DNA of 52,506 nt from Bacteroidota bacterium (GCA_013287545.1 JABDDQ010000008.1:1-52506); one strand, 5' to 3'. Positions 18,238 through 28,229 are shown, numbered from the stretch's first letter. Notes: a model not told the origin generated them from the sequence alone. Made by a program: numbers and translations.

Positions 18238-18962
18238 TGAAATCATCTATATTGCTTGTATTTGCTTTTTTATTTAGCACATACATTTTTGCACAAACAA
18301 AAACCAATAGCTTGCAAATTATTGAGCTAACTCCAAATTATTACATCTATATAACATATCATACTTATAAAGGCGATATTGCAACAGCAAACGGCATGTA
18401 TGTTGTAACCAATAACGGCGTTGTAATTATTGATACACCTTGGGACACCACTCAGTTTCAACCTTTATTAGATAGTATTAAAACTAAACACCACAAAAAA
18501 GTTGTTCTGTGCATTGCAACACACTCGCACGGAGACCGAACTGCCGGACTCGAATTTTTCCGACAACAAAATATTCCAACCTACACCAGCATCCAAACCG
18601 ATTCCATATCAAAAGCCACCAAACAAAAAAGAGCTCAGTTTCATTTTAGTAAAGATACCACGTTTAACATTGGGCAATTATCCTTTCAAACTTTTTATCC
18701 GGGGCAAGGACACACAGCCGATAACATTGTTATTTGGTTCGGTAAAGAAAAAATAATTTATGGCGGTTGTTTTATAAAAAGCGTTGAGGCAACCGACCTC
18801 GGTTACATACAAGAAGCTAACTTATTTGCATGGCCTGCAAGTTTAAAAAACGTACAACAAAAGTTTCCGCAACCTAAATTTATTATACCCGGTCATGATG
18901 CTTTTACAAACCTAAATGCAATAAACCACACCTTAAAACTTTTGCAGCAGAACAAAAAATAA
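18237..18962 (+). CDS. bla: Subclass B1 metallo-beta-lactamase
   Basis: 241 residues with a signal peptide (MKSSILLVFAFLFSTYIFAQ). All zinc ligands of subclass B1 are present in order: His96-x-His98-x-Asp100 in THSHGDRTAG, His159 in GQGHTADNIVIW, Cys178 in YGGCFIKS and His220 in IPGHD. The GGCFIKS and GHTxDN motifs are specific to B1 enzymes, such as those of Chryseobacterium and Myroides, rather than to general MBL-fold hydrolases. These periplasmic enzymes open beta-lactam rings, usually including carbapenems, but the actual spectrum cannot be read from sequence. It is coupled to the preceding gene by a TAATG overlap. Confidence 0.9.
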   Translation: MKSSILLVFAFLFSTYIFAQTKTNSLQIIELTPNYYIYITYHTYKGDIATANGMYVVTNNGVVIIDTPWDTTQFQPLLDSIKTKHHKKVVLCIATHSHGDRTAGLEFFRQQNIPTYTSIQTDSISKATKQKRAQFHFSKDTTFNIGQLSFQTFYPGQGHTADNIVIWFGKEKIIYGGCFIKSVEATDLGYIQEANLFAWPASLKNVQQKFPQPKFIIPGHDAFTNLNAINHTLKLLQQNKK

Positions 18963-18988
18963 GAGAAATGCCGTCAAACATTTCTCTT
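18953..18988 (-). terminator. Intrinsic terminator for enolase
   Basis: Stem AAGAGAAATG (18961-18970) pairs with CATTTCTCTT (18979-18988). Read on the minus strand it is followed by ATTTTTTG. There is no T-run on the plus-strand side, so it serves eno and overlaps the end of the convergent beta-lactamase gene. Confidence 0.75.
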
Positions 18989-19021
18989 ACCTATAAAATT
19001 TATAAATTATATTTCTTTTTA

Positions 19022-20320
<1,299 letters not shown>

Positions 20321-20329
20321 TTATGCACG

Positions 20330-20337
20330 CAAAGATA
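20330..20337 (-). promoter_or_regulatory. -7 promoter element of eno
   Basis: The minus-strand bases read TATCTTTG, an exact TAnnTTTG match, 19 bases ahead of the enolase ATG. Confidence 0.6.
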
Positions 20338-20483
20338 AAAGTAATTTATTAGTAGCACGCACAATGCACACTGTGTTTTCCACAATATATCCAACTCCTT
20401 GGTATAAGGGCGTTACAGCGTTTTGTAAACAGGCACCATTGGGTTGTACACTACTGATGAAAATATTTTATTTCCTCATATAC

Positions 20484-20491
20484 TAAATTTA
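20484..20491 (+). promoter_or_regulatory. Possible -7 element of the double-glycine peptide gene
   Basis: TAAATTTA is one base off TAnnTTTG and lies 44 bases before the ATG at 20536. It is weak on its own but sits where a promoter is needed. Confidence 0.3.
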
Positions 20492-20535
20492 AAACAGGAG
20501 CGTTACACTTATTATTAACCCTAAATAATAATGCC

Positions 20536-20697
20536 ATGTTTAAAAAAACAAAAAAACAAGTTACTACTAACTCAAAAGTAGAAAAATTAAATATTAAAGA
20601 ATTAAGTAATGTAATAGGTGGTGGCTCAAACACTCCGCCTCCTCAACCAAGTGCACCAATAATTCATAAAGAAATGGACGCAACAAGTCCTTCGTAA
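20536..20697 (+). CDS. Small peptide precursor with double-glycine leader (bacteriocin-like)
   Basis: 53 residues: MFKKTKKQVTTNSKVEK, then LNIKELSNVIGGG, then a short Pro/Ser-rich tail beginning SNTPPPQPSAP and ending DATSPS. The segment L-x-I-x-E-L-x2-V-I-GG matches the leader of peptides processed after GG by C39 peptidase-containing ABC exporters, common in Bacteroidota. The predicted core after GG is about 24 residues, has no Cys and no paired Ser/Thr-Cys, and is Pro-rich. It is framed by a possible promoter and a strong terminator, so it looks like its own transcript. No exporter or modifying enzyme is nearby, so processing would need distant genes. It could be a bacteriocin, a signal peptide or an orphan. 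Confidence 0.6.
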   Translation: MFKKTKKQVTTNSKVEKLNIKELSNVIGGGSNTPPPQPSAPIIHKEMDATSPS

Positions 20698-20726
20698 ATC
20701 ATCTCGTTAGTATAATATTAGTAGCA

Positions 20727-20760
20727 ACAAAAAGCCCAACTATGTAGTTGGGCTTTTTGT
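20727..20760. terminator. Intrinsic terminator after the small peptide gene
   Basis: A long stem ACAAAAAGCCCAACTA with its complement, ending in CTTTTTGT, lies 30 bases after the peptide stop. It is symmetric, so it can also end transcription from the minus-strand gene at 20800. Confidence 0.85.
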
Positions 20761-20799
20761 TACACTAGTTTTATTTAAAAAATTACTTCTTCAAATTAA

Positions 20800-21528
20800 C
20801 TATTTAATATAAATAGTTTTATTTACTAAGTAGTTAATTGGAAAATTAAATTGTTTACCACTAAACGTTTGTATGTTATTTTTTACACAAGTTATATTAA
20901 TGTCAGCGTTATTTCCAACAGCTAAAGCAGCTAAAGCAGATGGTGAAAATGTAACCGAATTTGCCCCTGAGGCTAATGTTTGAGTTGTTGTATTAGTTCC
21001 GGCGTCTAAAACAGAAACAGTTGTTATATCAGAACCGGCAATGCCTGTTATTTGAATAGTATTTTGCTGCGATTTATAAATAGTATCTGGCAAATGGGTA
21101 TAACCTGAATAGGTTGGCATAGGGTTGTTATTTGTATAAGTAAAAGAAGGAATTATTCCAGTCCCAACTACTGCCCATGTACTTGGTATAGTAGATGCTG
21201 AAGAAATAGAATCTTCATAAAAAGTCGAATAAAATTTAAATTCAACGCCGTTTAAGCTTAAACTACCAACCTTAACATAAGATGACGTTGTATTTGTTGT
21301 TACCGGTGTAGCAGAAAAAAATACAGGCCAACTATTAATAGCTAAAGGTGTAAGGCTGTCGCTAACTACATATTGGTGTCCGTATATATTTAATACACTA
21401 TAATAACCATTATTATTAGTAATGGTATTTGTACTATTAGCTGATGTTGTAGAAGTGCTTTTTTTACACATACTAAATAGTATAAAAGCTGCAATACAAG
21501 CAATTGCTAAATTAATTTTTTTAATCAT
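20800..21528 (-). CDS. Lipoprotein of unknown function, paralogue of the protein at 1667-2437
   Basis: 242 residues with an N-terminal hydrophobic signal and Cys21 in ILFSMCKKS, a somewhat loose lipobox (Met at -1). The mature protein starts with a Ser/Thr/Asn linker. It then follows the protein at 1667-2437 block by block: YVKVGSLSLNGVEFKF, GIIPSFTYTNNNPMPT, SGYTHLPDTI, ITGIAGSD, and the terminal FNFPINYLVNKTIYIK. The two define an undescribed lipoprotein family with one beta-rich domain. It is transcribed towards the peptide gene's terminator. Confidence 0.75.
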   Translation of the reverse strand: MIKKINLAIACIAAFILFSMCKKSTSTTSANSTNTITNNNGYYSVLNIYGHQYVVSDSLTPLAINSWPVFFSATPVTTNTTSSYVKVGSLSLNGVEFKFYSTFYEDSISSASTIPSTWAVVGTGIIPSFTYTNNNPMPTYSGYTHLPDTIYKSQQNTIQITGIAGSDITTVSVLDAGTNTTTQTLASGANSVTFSPSALAALAVGNNADINITCVKNNIQTFSGKQFNFPINYLVNKTIYIK

Positions 21529-21556
21529 TTTCCAATTTTATTATTACACTACAAAC

Positions 21557-21583
21557 AAAAAGCCTAACATTCGTTAGGCTTTT
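21557..21583 (-). terminator. Intrinsic terminator for leucyl aminopeptidase
   Basis: Stem AAAAAGCCTAAC (21557-21568) and GTTAGGCTTTT with an ATTC-type loop. Read on the minus strand it ends in TTTTTGTTTG. It lies 8 bases beyond the pepA stop, between pepA and the lipoprotein gene. Confidence 0.85.
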
Positions 21584-21590
21584 CTTTTTA

Positions 21591-23018
21591 TTACTTCTTC
21601 AAATTTTTAAAATAATCAAAAATCAAACGTATACCAACTCCGGTGCCGCCTTTCGTGCGGTAACCATCACGGGCTGCTAAAAACGCAGGTGCAGCAATAT
21701 CAAAATGCATGTATGGGTAATCAGTATATTTTACCAAGAATCTTCCGGCAGTAATAGCACCCGCTAACGGACCACCAATATTTTTTCTATCCGCAATGTC
21801 CGATTTTAATAACTCATCATACTCTTCCCAAAACGGAAACTCAGCCAAACGCTCGTGCACGCGTGCGCCACTTTCTTTCAGTTGGTTTTTCATTTTTTCA
21901 GGTACCGTGCCCATGCAAACTATGCCTTGCGCGCCAATAGCCGCAACAGCAGCACCCGTTAAGGTAGAAAATTCAAACGCAGCCAATGGCTTAAACTTTT
22001 TAGCATAGCTAAGTGCATCAGCCAAAATCATACGGCCTTCCGCATCGCTGTTCAACATCTCAACGGTCGACCCATCGTGCATTGTAATAATATCACCCGG
22101 TGCAAACGCATTAAAGCCCGGGCGGTTATCCGTTGCAGGTACCAGCGCAACAACGTGTACAGGCAATTTAGCTTTAGCCACCGCATACATTAAACAACCC
22201 ACGGCTGCGCCACCTGCCATATCGCATTTCATGGTGTCCATGCCTGCAGTAGGTTTAATGCTAAGTCCGCCTGTGTCGTACACCACACCTTTACCAACCA
22301 ACACATACGGTTGTTTGTTAACGGCGCCTTTTGGTTTGTACTCCATAATGGTAAATGTTGGTGGGTCAACACTGCCCGCGTTAACCGCTAACAAGCCACC
22401 CATTTTAAGCGATGTAATTTTTGCTTTGTTAAGTATCTCTACACTAAAGCCTGCCTCTTTACCCATTTTGGCAAAAGCGTTGGCAAGGTCGGTAGCATCT
22501 AAAATGTTTACAGGCTCGTTAACAAGGTCGCGCGCTTTGCAGGTTGCATCAGCAACAATGTTTAGTTCTTCTAACTGTTTTTCGGTAATGGTGTTATCGT
22601 GTACATATAAGGTAGTCAGGCTATTTTTCTCTTTAGCGGCTGTGCTACGGTGTTTAATAAATTGGTAGTTGCCCAATAAAATGCCTTCAATAAAAGCAAG
22701 CGTAAATTTTTTATCTACCGTTGAGGTTACTATTACCGATGTTTTTTTGTGCTCGTTAAGCGCACCCGTAATAGTGTTACCCGCGCGGCGCAATAATTCT
22801 TTTTGCTGTATGCTGTCTTTTTTATCATCTAACACAACAACAAACACAAAGCGTGTAAACTGGTTAATGCTAACTAACTTTTTGTTATCAGCTATCTGTT
22901 TTTCTATATAGCTAACTTGCTCGGCCGTTAAACCATATTCGTTTTTGTTTTTAAACGATTTGCCGATAATCACTAAATTATCTGCTTTAAGTGCCGATGT
23001 TTTTGAAATAGACGTCAT
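21591..23018 (-). CDS. pepA: Leucyl aminopeptidase (M17 family)
   Basis: About 475 residues from the chosen start MTSISKTSALKADNLVI. A longer start 11 codons upstream would enter the divergent promoter of mqnC. The C-terminal catalytic domain has the M17 signature NSDAEGRMILADAL (NTDAEGRL consensus). It also has the metal and Lys sites in LVGKGVVYDTGGLSIKP and MKCDMAGGAAVGCLMYA. The enzyme removes N-terminal amino acids from peptides in the cytoplasm as a two-metal hexamer. It is divergent from mqnC with 50 bases between the starts. Confidence 0.93.
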   Translation of the reverse strand: MTSISKTSALKADNLVIIGKSFKNKNEYGLTAEQVSYIEKQIADNKKLVSINQFTRFVFVVVLDDKKDSIQQKELLRRAGNTITGALNEHKKTSVIVTSTVDKKFTLAFIEGILLGNYQFIKHRSTAAKEKNSLTTLYVHDNTITEKQLEELNIVADATCKARDLVNEPVNILDATDLANAFAKMGKEAGFSVEILNKAKITSLKMGGLLAVNAGSVDPPTFTIMEYKPKGAVNKQPYVLVGKGVVYDTGGLSIKPTAGMDTMKCDMAGGAAVGCLMYAVAKAKLPVHVVALVPATDNRPGFNAFAPGDIITMHDGSTVEMLNSDAEGRMILADALSYAKKFKPLAAFEFSTLTGAAVAAIGAQGIVCMGTVPEKMKNQLKESGARVHERLAEFPFWEEYDELLKSDIADRKNIGGPLAGAITAGRFLVKYTDYPYMHFDIAAPAFLAARDGYRTKGGTGVGIRLIFDYFKNLKK

Positions 23019-23025
23019 ATTTGTG

Positions 23026-23033
23026 TATTTTTG
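23026..23033 (+). promoter_or_regulatory. -7 promoter element of mqnC
   Basis: TATTTTTG matches TAnnTTTG exactly and lies 35 bases before the preferred mqnC ATG at 23069. This also argues against a start at 23021, upstream of the box. Confidence 0.5.
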
Positions 23034-23068
23034 ATGTGCTAAATGTAACAAGAAATATCGCTTATCCT

Positions 23069-24196
23069 ATGCAAACAGATAAACTTTTAACGCGCGCCCT
23101 TAACCTGGAATTTTTAAGTATCGAAGAAGGTGTTTTTCTTTTCGAAAACGCCGCCCTTACCGATTTAATGTTTACCGCCAACGAAATTCGTAAAATAAAA
23201 AAAGGCGATACTAAAATTGTTACCTGGCAAATAGATCGTAATGCTAACACCACCAACGTGTGCATTGCCAATTGCAAGTTTTGTAATTTTTACCGCATAC
23301 CAGGCCATGCAGAGAGTTATACAACAACCATCCCCCAATACAAAAAGAAAATTGATGAACTGTTTCGTTACGGTGGCGACCAACTCCTACTGCAAGGCGG
23401 TCATCACCCCGATTTAGGTTTAAGTTTTTATACTAATTTGTTTAAAGAATTAAAAAGCCTTTACCCCAATTTAAAACTACACTCACTTGGTCCGCCCGAA
23501 ATTGCGCATATTACTAAGTTAGAAAAATCAACTCACACCGAAGTACTAAAAGCATTGATGGAAGCTGGCTTAGATAGCTTGCCCGGTGCCGGTGCCGAAA
23601 TTTTAAATGATAGAGTACGTCGCTTAATTTCAAAAGGCAAATGCAACGGCCGCGAGTGGTTAGATGTTATGCGCGCCGCCCACCAGCTAAACCTAACCAC
23701 ATCAGCCACCATGATGTTTGGCCACGTAGAAACCATTTACGAACGTTTCGAACACCTTGTGCTATTGCGCCAGGTACAAAGCGAAAAACCGAAAGATGCC
23801 AAAGGCTTCCTGGCCTTCATCCCTTGGCCTTTTCAAGATCATGATACACTACTGCAGCGACTAAAAAATATTCGCAACCACGTAAGTTCCGAAGAATATA
23901 TCCGCATGCTTGCCCTTAGCCGCATTATGTTACCCAATATCGAAAACATACAAGCATCGTGGTTAACCGTTGGTAAAGAAACCGCGCAACTTTGCCTGCA
24001 AGCAGGCGCTAACGATTTTGGCTCTATTATGATAGAAGAAAATGTTGTATCGGCAGCCGGCGCGCCACATCGTTTTACCTACAAAACCATACAACAAGCC
24101 ATAACCGAAGCAGGTTACACACCACAACTCCGCGGACAACAATATAACTTCCGCGAACTACCCGCCAACATCGAAGAGCAAGTAATTAATTATTAA
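23069..24196 (+). CDS. mqnC: Cyclic dehypoxanthinyl futalosine synthase (radical SAM)
   Basis: 375 residues from MQTDKLLTRALNLEFLSIEEG, the usual MqnC start; upstream in-frame codons overlap the promoter. The radical SAM cluster motif is CIANCKFCNFYR (Cys-x3-Cys-x2-Cys). MqnC-specific blocks are SLPGAGAEILNDRVRRLIS, TSATMMFGHVET, SWLTVGKE and ANDFGSIMIEENVVSAAG. The enzyme cyclises dehypoxanthine futalosine in the futalosine route to menaquinone. The last 22 codons and stop are repeated, with many synonymous changes, at 30281-30349, about 6.1 kb downstream in the same orientation (see findings). The current 3' end may therefore be an acquired replacement. Confidence 0.95.
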   Translation: MQTDKLLTRALNLEFLSIEEGVFLFENAALTDLMFTANEIRKIKKGDTKIVTWQIDRNANTTNVCIANCKFCNFYRIPGHAESYTTTIPQYKKKIDELFRYGGDQLLLQGGHHPDLGLSFYTNLFKELKSLYPNLKLHSLGPPEIAHITKLEKSTHTEVLKALMEAGLDSLPGAGAEILNDRVRRLISKGKCNGREWLDVMRAAHQLNLTTSATMMFGHVETIYERFEHLVLLRQVQSEKPKDAKGFLAFIPWPFQDHDTLLQRLKNIRNHVSSEEYIRMLALSRIMLPNIENIQASWLTVGKETAQLCLQAGANDFGSIMIEENVVSAAGAPHRFTYKTIQQAITEAGYTPQLRGQQYNFRELPANIEEQVINY

Positions 24197-24367
24197 ACTA
24201 CTTTGGGCGTTCCGTTTCAAGTCCTCGCCGATTTAGCTCAGCGTTTTAGTTTTTTTATTTCGGTTTCGCTCAATGCTACGCTAAAGCTTCACATTTCATG
24301 CTGTGGGCTTTCCACTACAATCCCTAACTCAAACTATAACACATTTGTATGTTTATACAAAAGTAGC
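24197..24367. other. Non-coding stretch, repeat-like, between mqnC and the porin gene
   Basis: These 171 bases are locally GC-richer at the start (GGGCGTTCCG, GTCCTCGCCG). They carry the pattern GGGCGTT ... GGGCTTTCC ... CAATCCCTAACTC, which I associate with dispersed non-coding repeats in Bacteroidota genomes. That association is from memory and not checked. No convincing frame and no hairpin terminator was seen. It forms the left edge of the segment bounded by the two mqnC tails. Confidence 0.35.
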
Positions 24368-25813
24368 TTACAACCTAAACAGCACAGCTAAAATTATTCG
24401 GTCTTCAGCTTTTACTAAATCAGGTGCCCAGTTAGGATAAGGAGTACCCGGACCAAAAGCAGTATAACTATAACCGGTTGGCGATGTTACACCACCATGC
24501 CCTGCAAAATAACCTACACTTGCTGCACGGTGCACAGCTTCTAAACGAAACTCAATATGTTGGTTTGGCATCCAGCTTACGTTGGTTGAGCAATCCCAAC
24601 CAATAAACTGATCTCCGGGGTTTTCAGTAAACGGATGCGTGCCTATGGTTTGTGTTGGGTTTGCAGGGTTCGGAAACGGACTCGCATCTCCCGTAGGAGC
24701 TAACACTAAGTAACGTCCGGGGTTGTTCATGTAGCCACCACCAAAAGTCCAGGCAAAATGATTTTTGTAAAACCAAACACGGTTATAAAACATGGCACTT
24801 ATAAAAAATTGTTGCGGACCTCCCGCCGAATTTTTTGTAAACCCACTTACACCATCACCACTTTCGCAACCAATATCGCCCGTAAGCGAAAACGCCATCT
24901 GACTAATTTTTTTCGACTTACTGTTTTTATAATAACGCACCAACAAACTATTATCTGAATGGAAACGAGTTCTGCCCGGTAAACCTGCCGCATCGTGTCC
25001 GTAATAATCGTTAGTAAGCATTTTTACGTTTTCAGTTGGGCACCAAGTAACGTTACCACCAAAACCAGGTGTGTTATTAAAGGTGCCGTAACTTTGCCAG
25101 CCATTAATTATCCAGGGTTCTATTTTTAATTTTTTGGTAGCAAAAATTTGTATGCGCATGCCATTAAAAAACCACGGCGTGTTATCAGATGTGTAAGATG
25201 CCTGATACTCCCAGTTTTCGGCCTGATAATATGAGTTAAGTCCAATGTACGACATAAACATACCGGCATCAACATTTATACCATACAACGCATTAAAGTG
25301 ATAACCTGCATTGGCTTCAGCTAAATAGTGATACACATCAGCCAAATCGTACTGACCTTTATACGGACTCAAATCATTTCTTGGAATAACGGTAGACCGT
25401 GTACCAAACTGTGTTACAATGTGCGCACGGGCACCCTTGTAATAAAAATCACCTCCTAAGTTAGCTCCCGAAATTTGCATTTCGTTATCGCGTGCCAAAG
25501 CAGTTGAACCAACCACTGTATTATCAATTGGGTTATTAAACGAGTGCGTTACGTTAGCATCAACCATAACAGTTGGTGTAAAAAATTTACCGGCTAAAGT
25601 TGGTGTACTGCGCCTGTCGGCACCGTTAAGCCAAGTCATATCCATGCTGTCTAAAGGTTCGCCTTTTTGTTTGTTGGGTTTATCATCTTCAGGTTCTTGC
25701 GCAACTATTTCATTTTTTGCGCCACCTGTAGCAATTGTTTTTGTACTATCCTGCTGCGCAAAATTAAGTAGCGAACAAGTAATTAAACTGAATGCCAGTA
25801 GTTGTTTTTTCAT
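24368..25813 (-). CDS. Outer-membrane porin, BBP2/OmpL-like beta-barrel
   Basis: 481 residues with a signal peptide (MKKQLLAFSLITCSLLNFAQ), an acidic polar linker (about 20-55) and a long barrel. The layout fits the putative beta-barrel porin-2 family: N-x-F-x-N-x2-D segments near the start, INVDAGMFMSYIGLNSYY, repeated GG/aromatic strands, and a last strand EDRIILAVLFRL. Proteins of this family are often encoded next to kdp or other potassium uptake genes in this phylum. Here it is the last gene of kdpD-kdpE-kup-ynfA-porin, 22 bases after ynfA. It probably lets potassium or other small solutes through the outer membrane. Confidence 0.8.
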   Translation of the reverse strand: MKKQLLAFSLITCSLLNFAQQDSTKTIATGGAKNEIVAQEPEDDKPNKQKGEPLDSMDMTWLNGADRRSTPTLAGKFFTPTVMVDANVTHSFNNPIDNTVVGSTALARDNEMQISGANLGGDFYYKGARAHIVTQFGTRSTVIPRNDLSPYKGQYDLADVYHYLAEANAGYHFNALYGINVDAGMFMSYIGLNSYYQAENWEYQASYTSDNTPWFFNGMRIQIFATKKLKIEPWIINGWQSYGTFNNTPGFGGNVTWCPTENVKMLTNDYYGHDAAGLPGRTRFHSDNSLLVRYYKNSKSKKISQMAFSLTGDIGCESGDGVSGFTKNSAGGPQQFFISAMFYNRVWFYKNHFAWTFGGGYMNNPGRYLVLAPTGDASPFPNPANPTQTIGTHPFTENPGDQFIGWDCSTNVSWMPNQHIEFRLEAVHRAASVGYFAGHGGVTSPTGYSYTAFGPGTPYPNWAPDLVKAEDRIILAVLFRL

Positions 25814-25835
25814 TTGGTTTTATTTTTTTTTGATT

Positions 25836-26168
25836 TTATATTCTTGGCGTGTACAGGCTTATGCAAACGCCCGCAAGGGCAAGGCAGGTGCCTATAACAT
25901 CATATTTATCAGGTTTAAAATTATCGAGCAGGCATGCCCACACTAAAGCCATTAGTATAAAAATGCCACCGTATGCCACATACACTCTGCCAAAACTGGC
26001 TGTTTGCAAAGCGGCTACAACACCATACAAGGCTAAAACAAACGCGCCAATAAAGCCATAGTACATGGGCTTGTTTTCTTTTAACCAAAGCCAAACTAAA
26101 TAGCCGCCACCAATTTCACAGATGGCCGCTGTAACAAATAACAACAACGATTTTATAGCGGTGTACAT
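25836..26168 (-). CDS. YnfA/UPF0060 family small membrane protein
   Basis: 110 residues with four membrane segments. The family pattern is clear: FVTAAICEIGGGYLVWLWLKE at the N-terminus, ALYGVVAALQTASFGRVYVAYGGIFI in the middle, PDKYDVIGTCLALAGVCISLY at the end. UPF0060 proteins resemble small multidrug-resistance exporters; their substrate is not established. Its ATG overlaps the kup stop by one base (TAATG on this strand), so it is translated together with kup. Confidence 0.93.
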   Translation of the reverse strand: MYTAIKSLLLFVTAAICEIGGGYLVWLWLKENKPMYYGFIGAFVLALYGVVAALQTASFGRVYVAYGGIFILMALVWACLLDNFKPDKYDVIGTCLALAGVCISLYTPRI

Positions 26169-28144
26169 TACGCTTGTTCGTTTTTTCTTACTAAATCAAT
26201 GTTTTCAACTTGATGGTATACAAGCGGCACTTGTTCTATTTCTACATCACTTTTATCAATGCCAAACGCTCTTACATCACTTTGGCTAATGCGTTTCAAC
26301 ATAAAGTAGCTGTTTAGCAACAAACCTTCTTTTAACGAAAATTCGTTTTCTACCGATAAAAATTTTTCGAGCACAACAAATTTAAAATCGGGTTCGGGGT
26401 TATATTTTGTCGAACCATCCGGGCGTATATGTAAATTCAATTCTTTGTTGGCTACCAATTGCTGCATAATTTTTTTAAAAAATAATTCGGTACGGGGTTG
26501 CACCCTAAAACCAATGTTTACCGTTACTTTAATTATTTTATCATCAACCAGCTCAGCTACTTCATAATTTAATGTATAAGGCTCATCGGTACGGTTAATG
26601 TGTAAAAACCAATACACATCGGCTCGTTTAGGTTTTTTTGAAAAAATAGATTTAATTATTTTTTGTTCAAGCTCTTCGCTTGTGTTGGCTTTGGTAAGGT
26701 AAATTAAGTGTGTGGTAAATTTTGGTATACTTTCATCTTGGCTTAACTCTTTTATTTGCGATGTGTATTTATATAGTTTTATAAAATGAGTAAAGCGGTT
26801 ATTTACTTTGCGTGAGTAGTACCAAACGTACATGGTAGTAAAAATAAACAGCTCAAAAAACAAAAACATCCAGCGCTCTTTTATTTTGGCAACATTGGCA
26901 ATAAAAAAAGAGGTTTCAATTACTGCAAATACAAATAGAATAAAAAAAACAAAAACCTTGTTCCATTTTAGTTTGTAAATTAAAAAATAGCTGAGCAAAA
27001 AGGTGGTCATCATCATGGCAATGGTTATTGAAAAACCGTAGGCGGCTTCCATGTGTGCCGATTTTTTAAAATATAAAATCATTAGCACGCAACCAAACCA
27101 AAGTATACCGTTTACACTTGGTATATAAATTTGTCCTTTTAGGTCGGTTGGTTGGCGTAGCGTTACACGTGGCCAAAAATTTAGGTTCATGGCTTCGCTT
27201 ATTAATGTAAACGACCCACTTATAAGTGCCTGCGATGCAATAATGGTTGCCGCGGTTGCAATAATAATGCTGGGCAATAAAAACCATTGGGGCATAATTT
27301 CAAAAAATGGGTTGCGCCCTGCAAGGGTTGTTTTAGCTTGGTGTGTAATCCACGCAGCCTGCCCCAAATAGCAAGCCACTAAACTTGTTTTTACAAACGC
27401 CCAGGTTATGCGTATATTTTTTAACCCGCAATGCCCTAAGTCTGAGTATAAAGCTTCGGCACCTGTTGTACATAAAAATACCGCGCCTAATAACCAAAAT
27501 CCCTTTGGGTAGTTTACCAGCAAATTGTAAGCATGTTGCGGATTTAAAATTTTTATAATATCCGGATACAATAGTATTTGATGCAAACCAACAACCAACA
27601 ACATAGAAAACCAAATAAACATAACCGGACCAAAAAATTTACCAATGGCCTGTGTACCAAAACGCTGAAAGAAAAACAAAGCCGAAAGAATGCCGGCAAC
27701 CAATACAATGGTTAATGTGTTACCGGCAACAAACGTAGTTTCAAAACCGGGTACCATGTTTAAACCTTCTATAGCCGATGCTACCGATATAGGTGGCGTA
27801 ATTATACCATCGGCCAATAAAGTAGTTGCACCTAATATGGTTGGTATAACTAATTTTTTTCCGTAACGATGTACTAATGCGTATAACGAAAAAACACCAC
27901 CCTCGCCTTTGTTATCGGCTTTTAAAGTTAGCCACACATATTTTATGGTGGTTTGAAAAACCAGTGTCCAAAAAATACACGATACGCCGCCATATACCAA
28001 CACAGTGCTTATAGGGCGTTCATCAATTACGGCACGTAGCGCATATAAAGGGCTTGTACCAATATCACCATAAATAATGCCCAGTGCTATTAATAAGGTT
28101 GAAAAGGTTACTTTTTTTGTGTGAATGGATGATGTTTGTGTCAT
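26168..28144 (-). CDS. kup: KUP-family low-affinity potassium transporter
   Basis: 658 residues, the usual KUP/HAK/KT length. It opens with LIALGIIYGDIGTSPLYALRAV, the family signature. It then shows about twelve membrane segments (for example TTLLADGIITPPISVASAIEGL and FVKTSLVACYLGQAAW) and a cytoplasmic C-terminal domain from about residue 450. It takes up potassium by proton symport. It lies 89 bases downstream of kdpE. The gap holds a 21-bp repeat almost identical to one upstream of kdpD, suggesting control by the adjacent KdpE-like regulator. Confidence 0.96.
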   Translation of the reverse strand: MTQTSSIHTKKVTFSTLLIALGIIYGDIGTSPLYALRAVIDERPISTVLVYGGVSCIFWTLVFQTTIKYVWLTLKADNKGEGGVFSLYALVHRYGKKLVIPTILGATTLLADGIITPPISVASAIEGLNMVPGFETTFVAGNTLTIVLVAGILSALFFFQRFGTQAIGKFFGPVMFIWFSMLLVVGLHQILLYPDIIKILNPQHAYNLLVNYPKGFWLLGAVFLCTTGAEALYSDLGHCGLKNIRITWAFVKTSLVACYLGQAAWITHQAKTTLAGRNPFFEIMPQWFLLPSIIIATAATIIASQALISGSFTLISEAMNLNFWPRVTLRQPTDLKGQIYIPSVNGILWFGCVLMILYFKKSAHMEAAYGFSITIAMMMTTFLLSYFLIYKLKWNKVFVFFILFVFAVIETSFFIANVAKIKERWMFLFFELFIFTTMYVWYYSRKVNNRFTHFIKLYKYTSQIKELSQDESIPKFTTHLIYLTKANTSEELEQKIIKSIFSKKPKRADVYWFLHINRTDEPYTLNYEVAELVDDKIIKVTVNIGFRVQPRTELFFKKIMQQLVANKELNLHIRPDGSTKYNPEPDFKFVVLEKFLSVENEFSLKEGLLLNSYFMLKRISQSDVRAFGIDKSDVEIEQVPLVYHQVENIDLVRKNEQA

Positions 28145-28158
28145 GTTATTTTACAACA

Positions 28159-28166
28159 CAAAGTAA
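28159..28166 (-). promoter_or_regulatory. Candidate -7 element of kup
   Basis: The minus-strand bases read TTACTTTG, one mismatch from TAnnTTTG, 14 bases before the kup ATG. It is separated from the 21-bp repeat at 28209-28229 by exactly 42 bases, the same gap as at kdpD. AGTTTA lies at the same offset between them in both promoters. Confidence 0.5.
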
Positions 28167-28208
28167 CCGCTAATGTTATAAAGACTATATTAAACTATAG
28201 GGCTTTAG

Positions 28209-28229
28209 TATAAAGATTTTGTAAAGATT
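28209..28229 (-). promoter_or_regulatory. Candidate KdpE-type operator upstream of kup
   Basis: The plus strand shows two direct half-sites, TATAAAGATTT and TGTAAAGATT, with an 11-base period. It differs at one of 21 bases from the copy upstream of kdpD (30053-30073). Two-site direct repeats with one-turn spacing are typical for OmpR/KdpE-class dimers. It lies between the kdpE stop and the kup start. Confidence 0.6.

Noticed and set aside
24203-24391. 62-codon frame after mqnC
   Set aside because: It covers repeat-like non-coding DNA and runs into the porin 3' end; no recognisable features.
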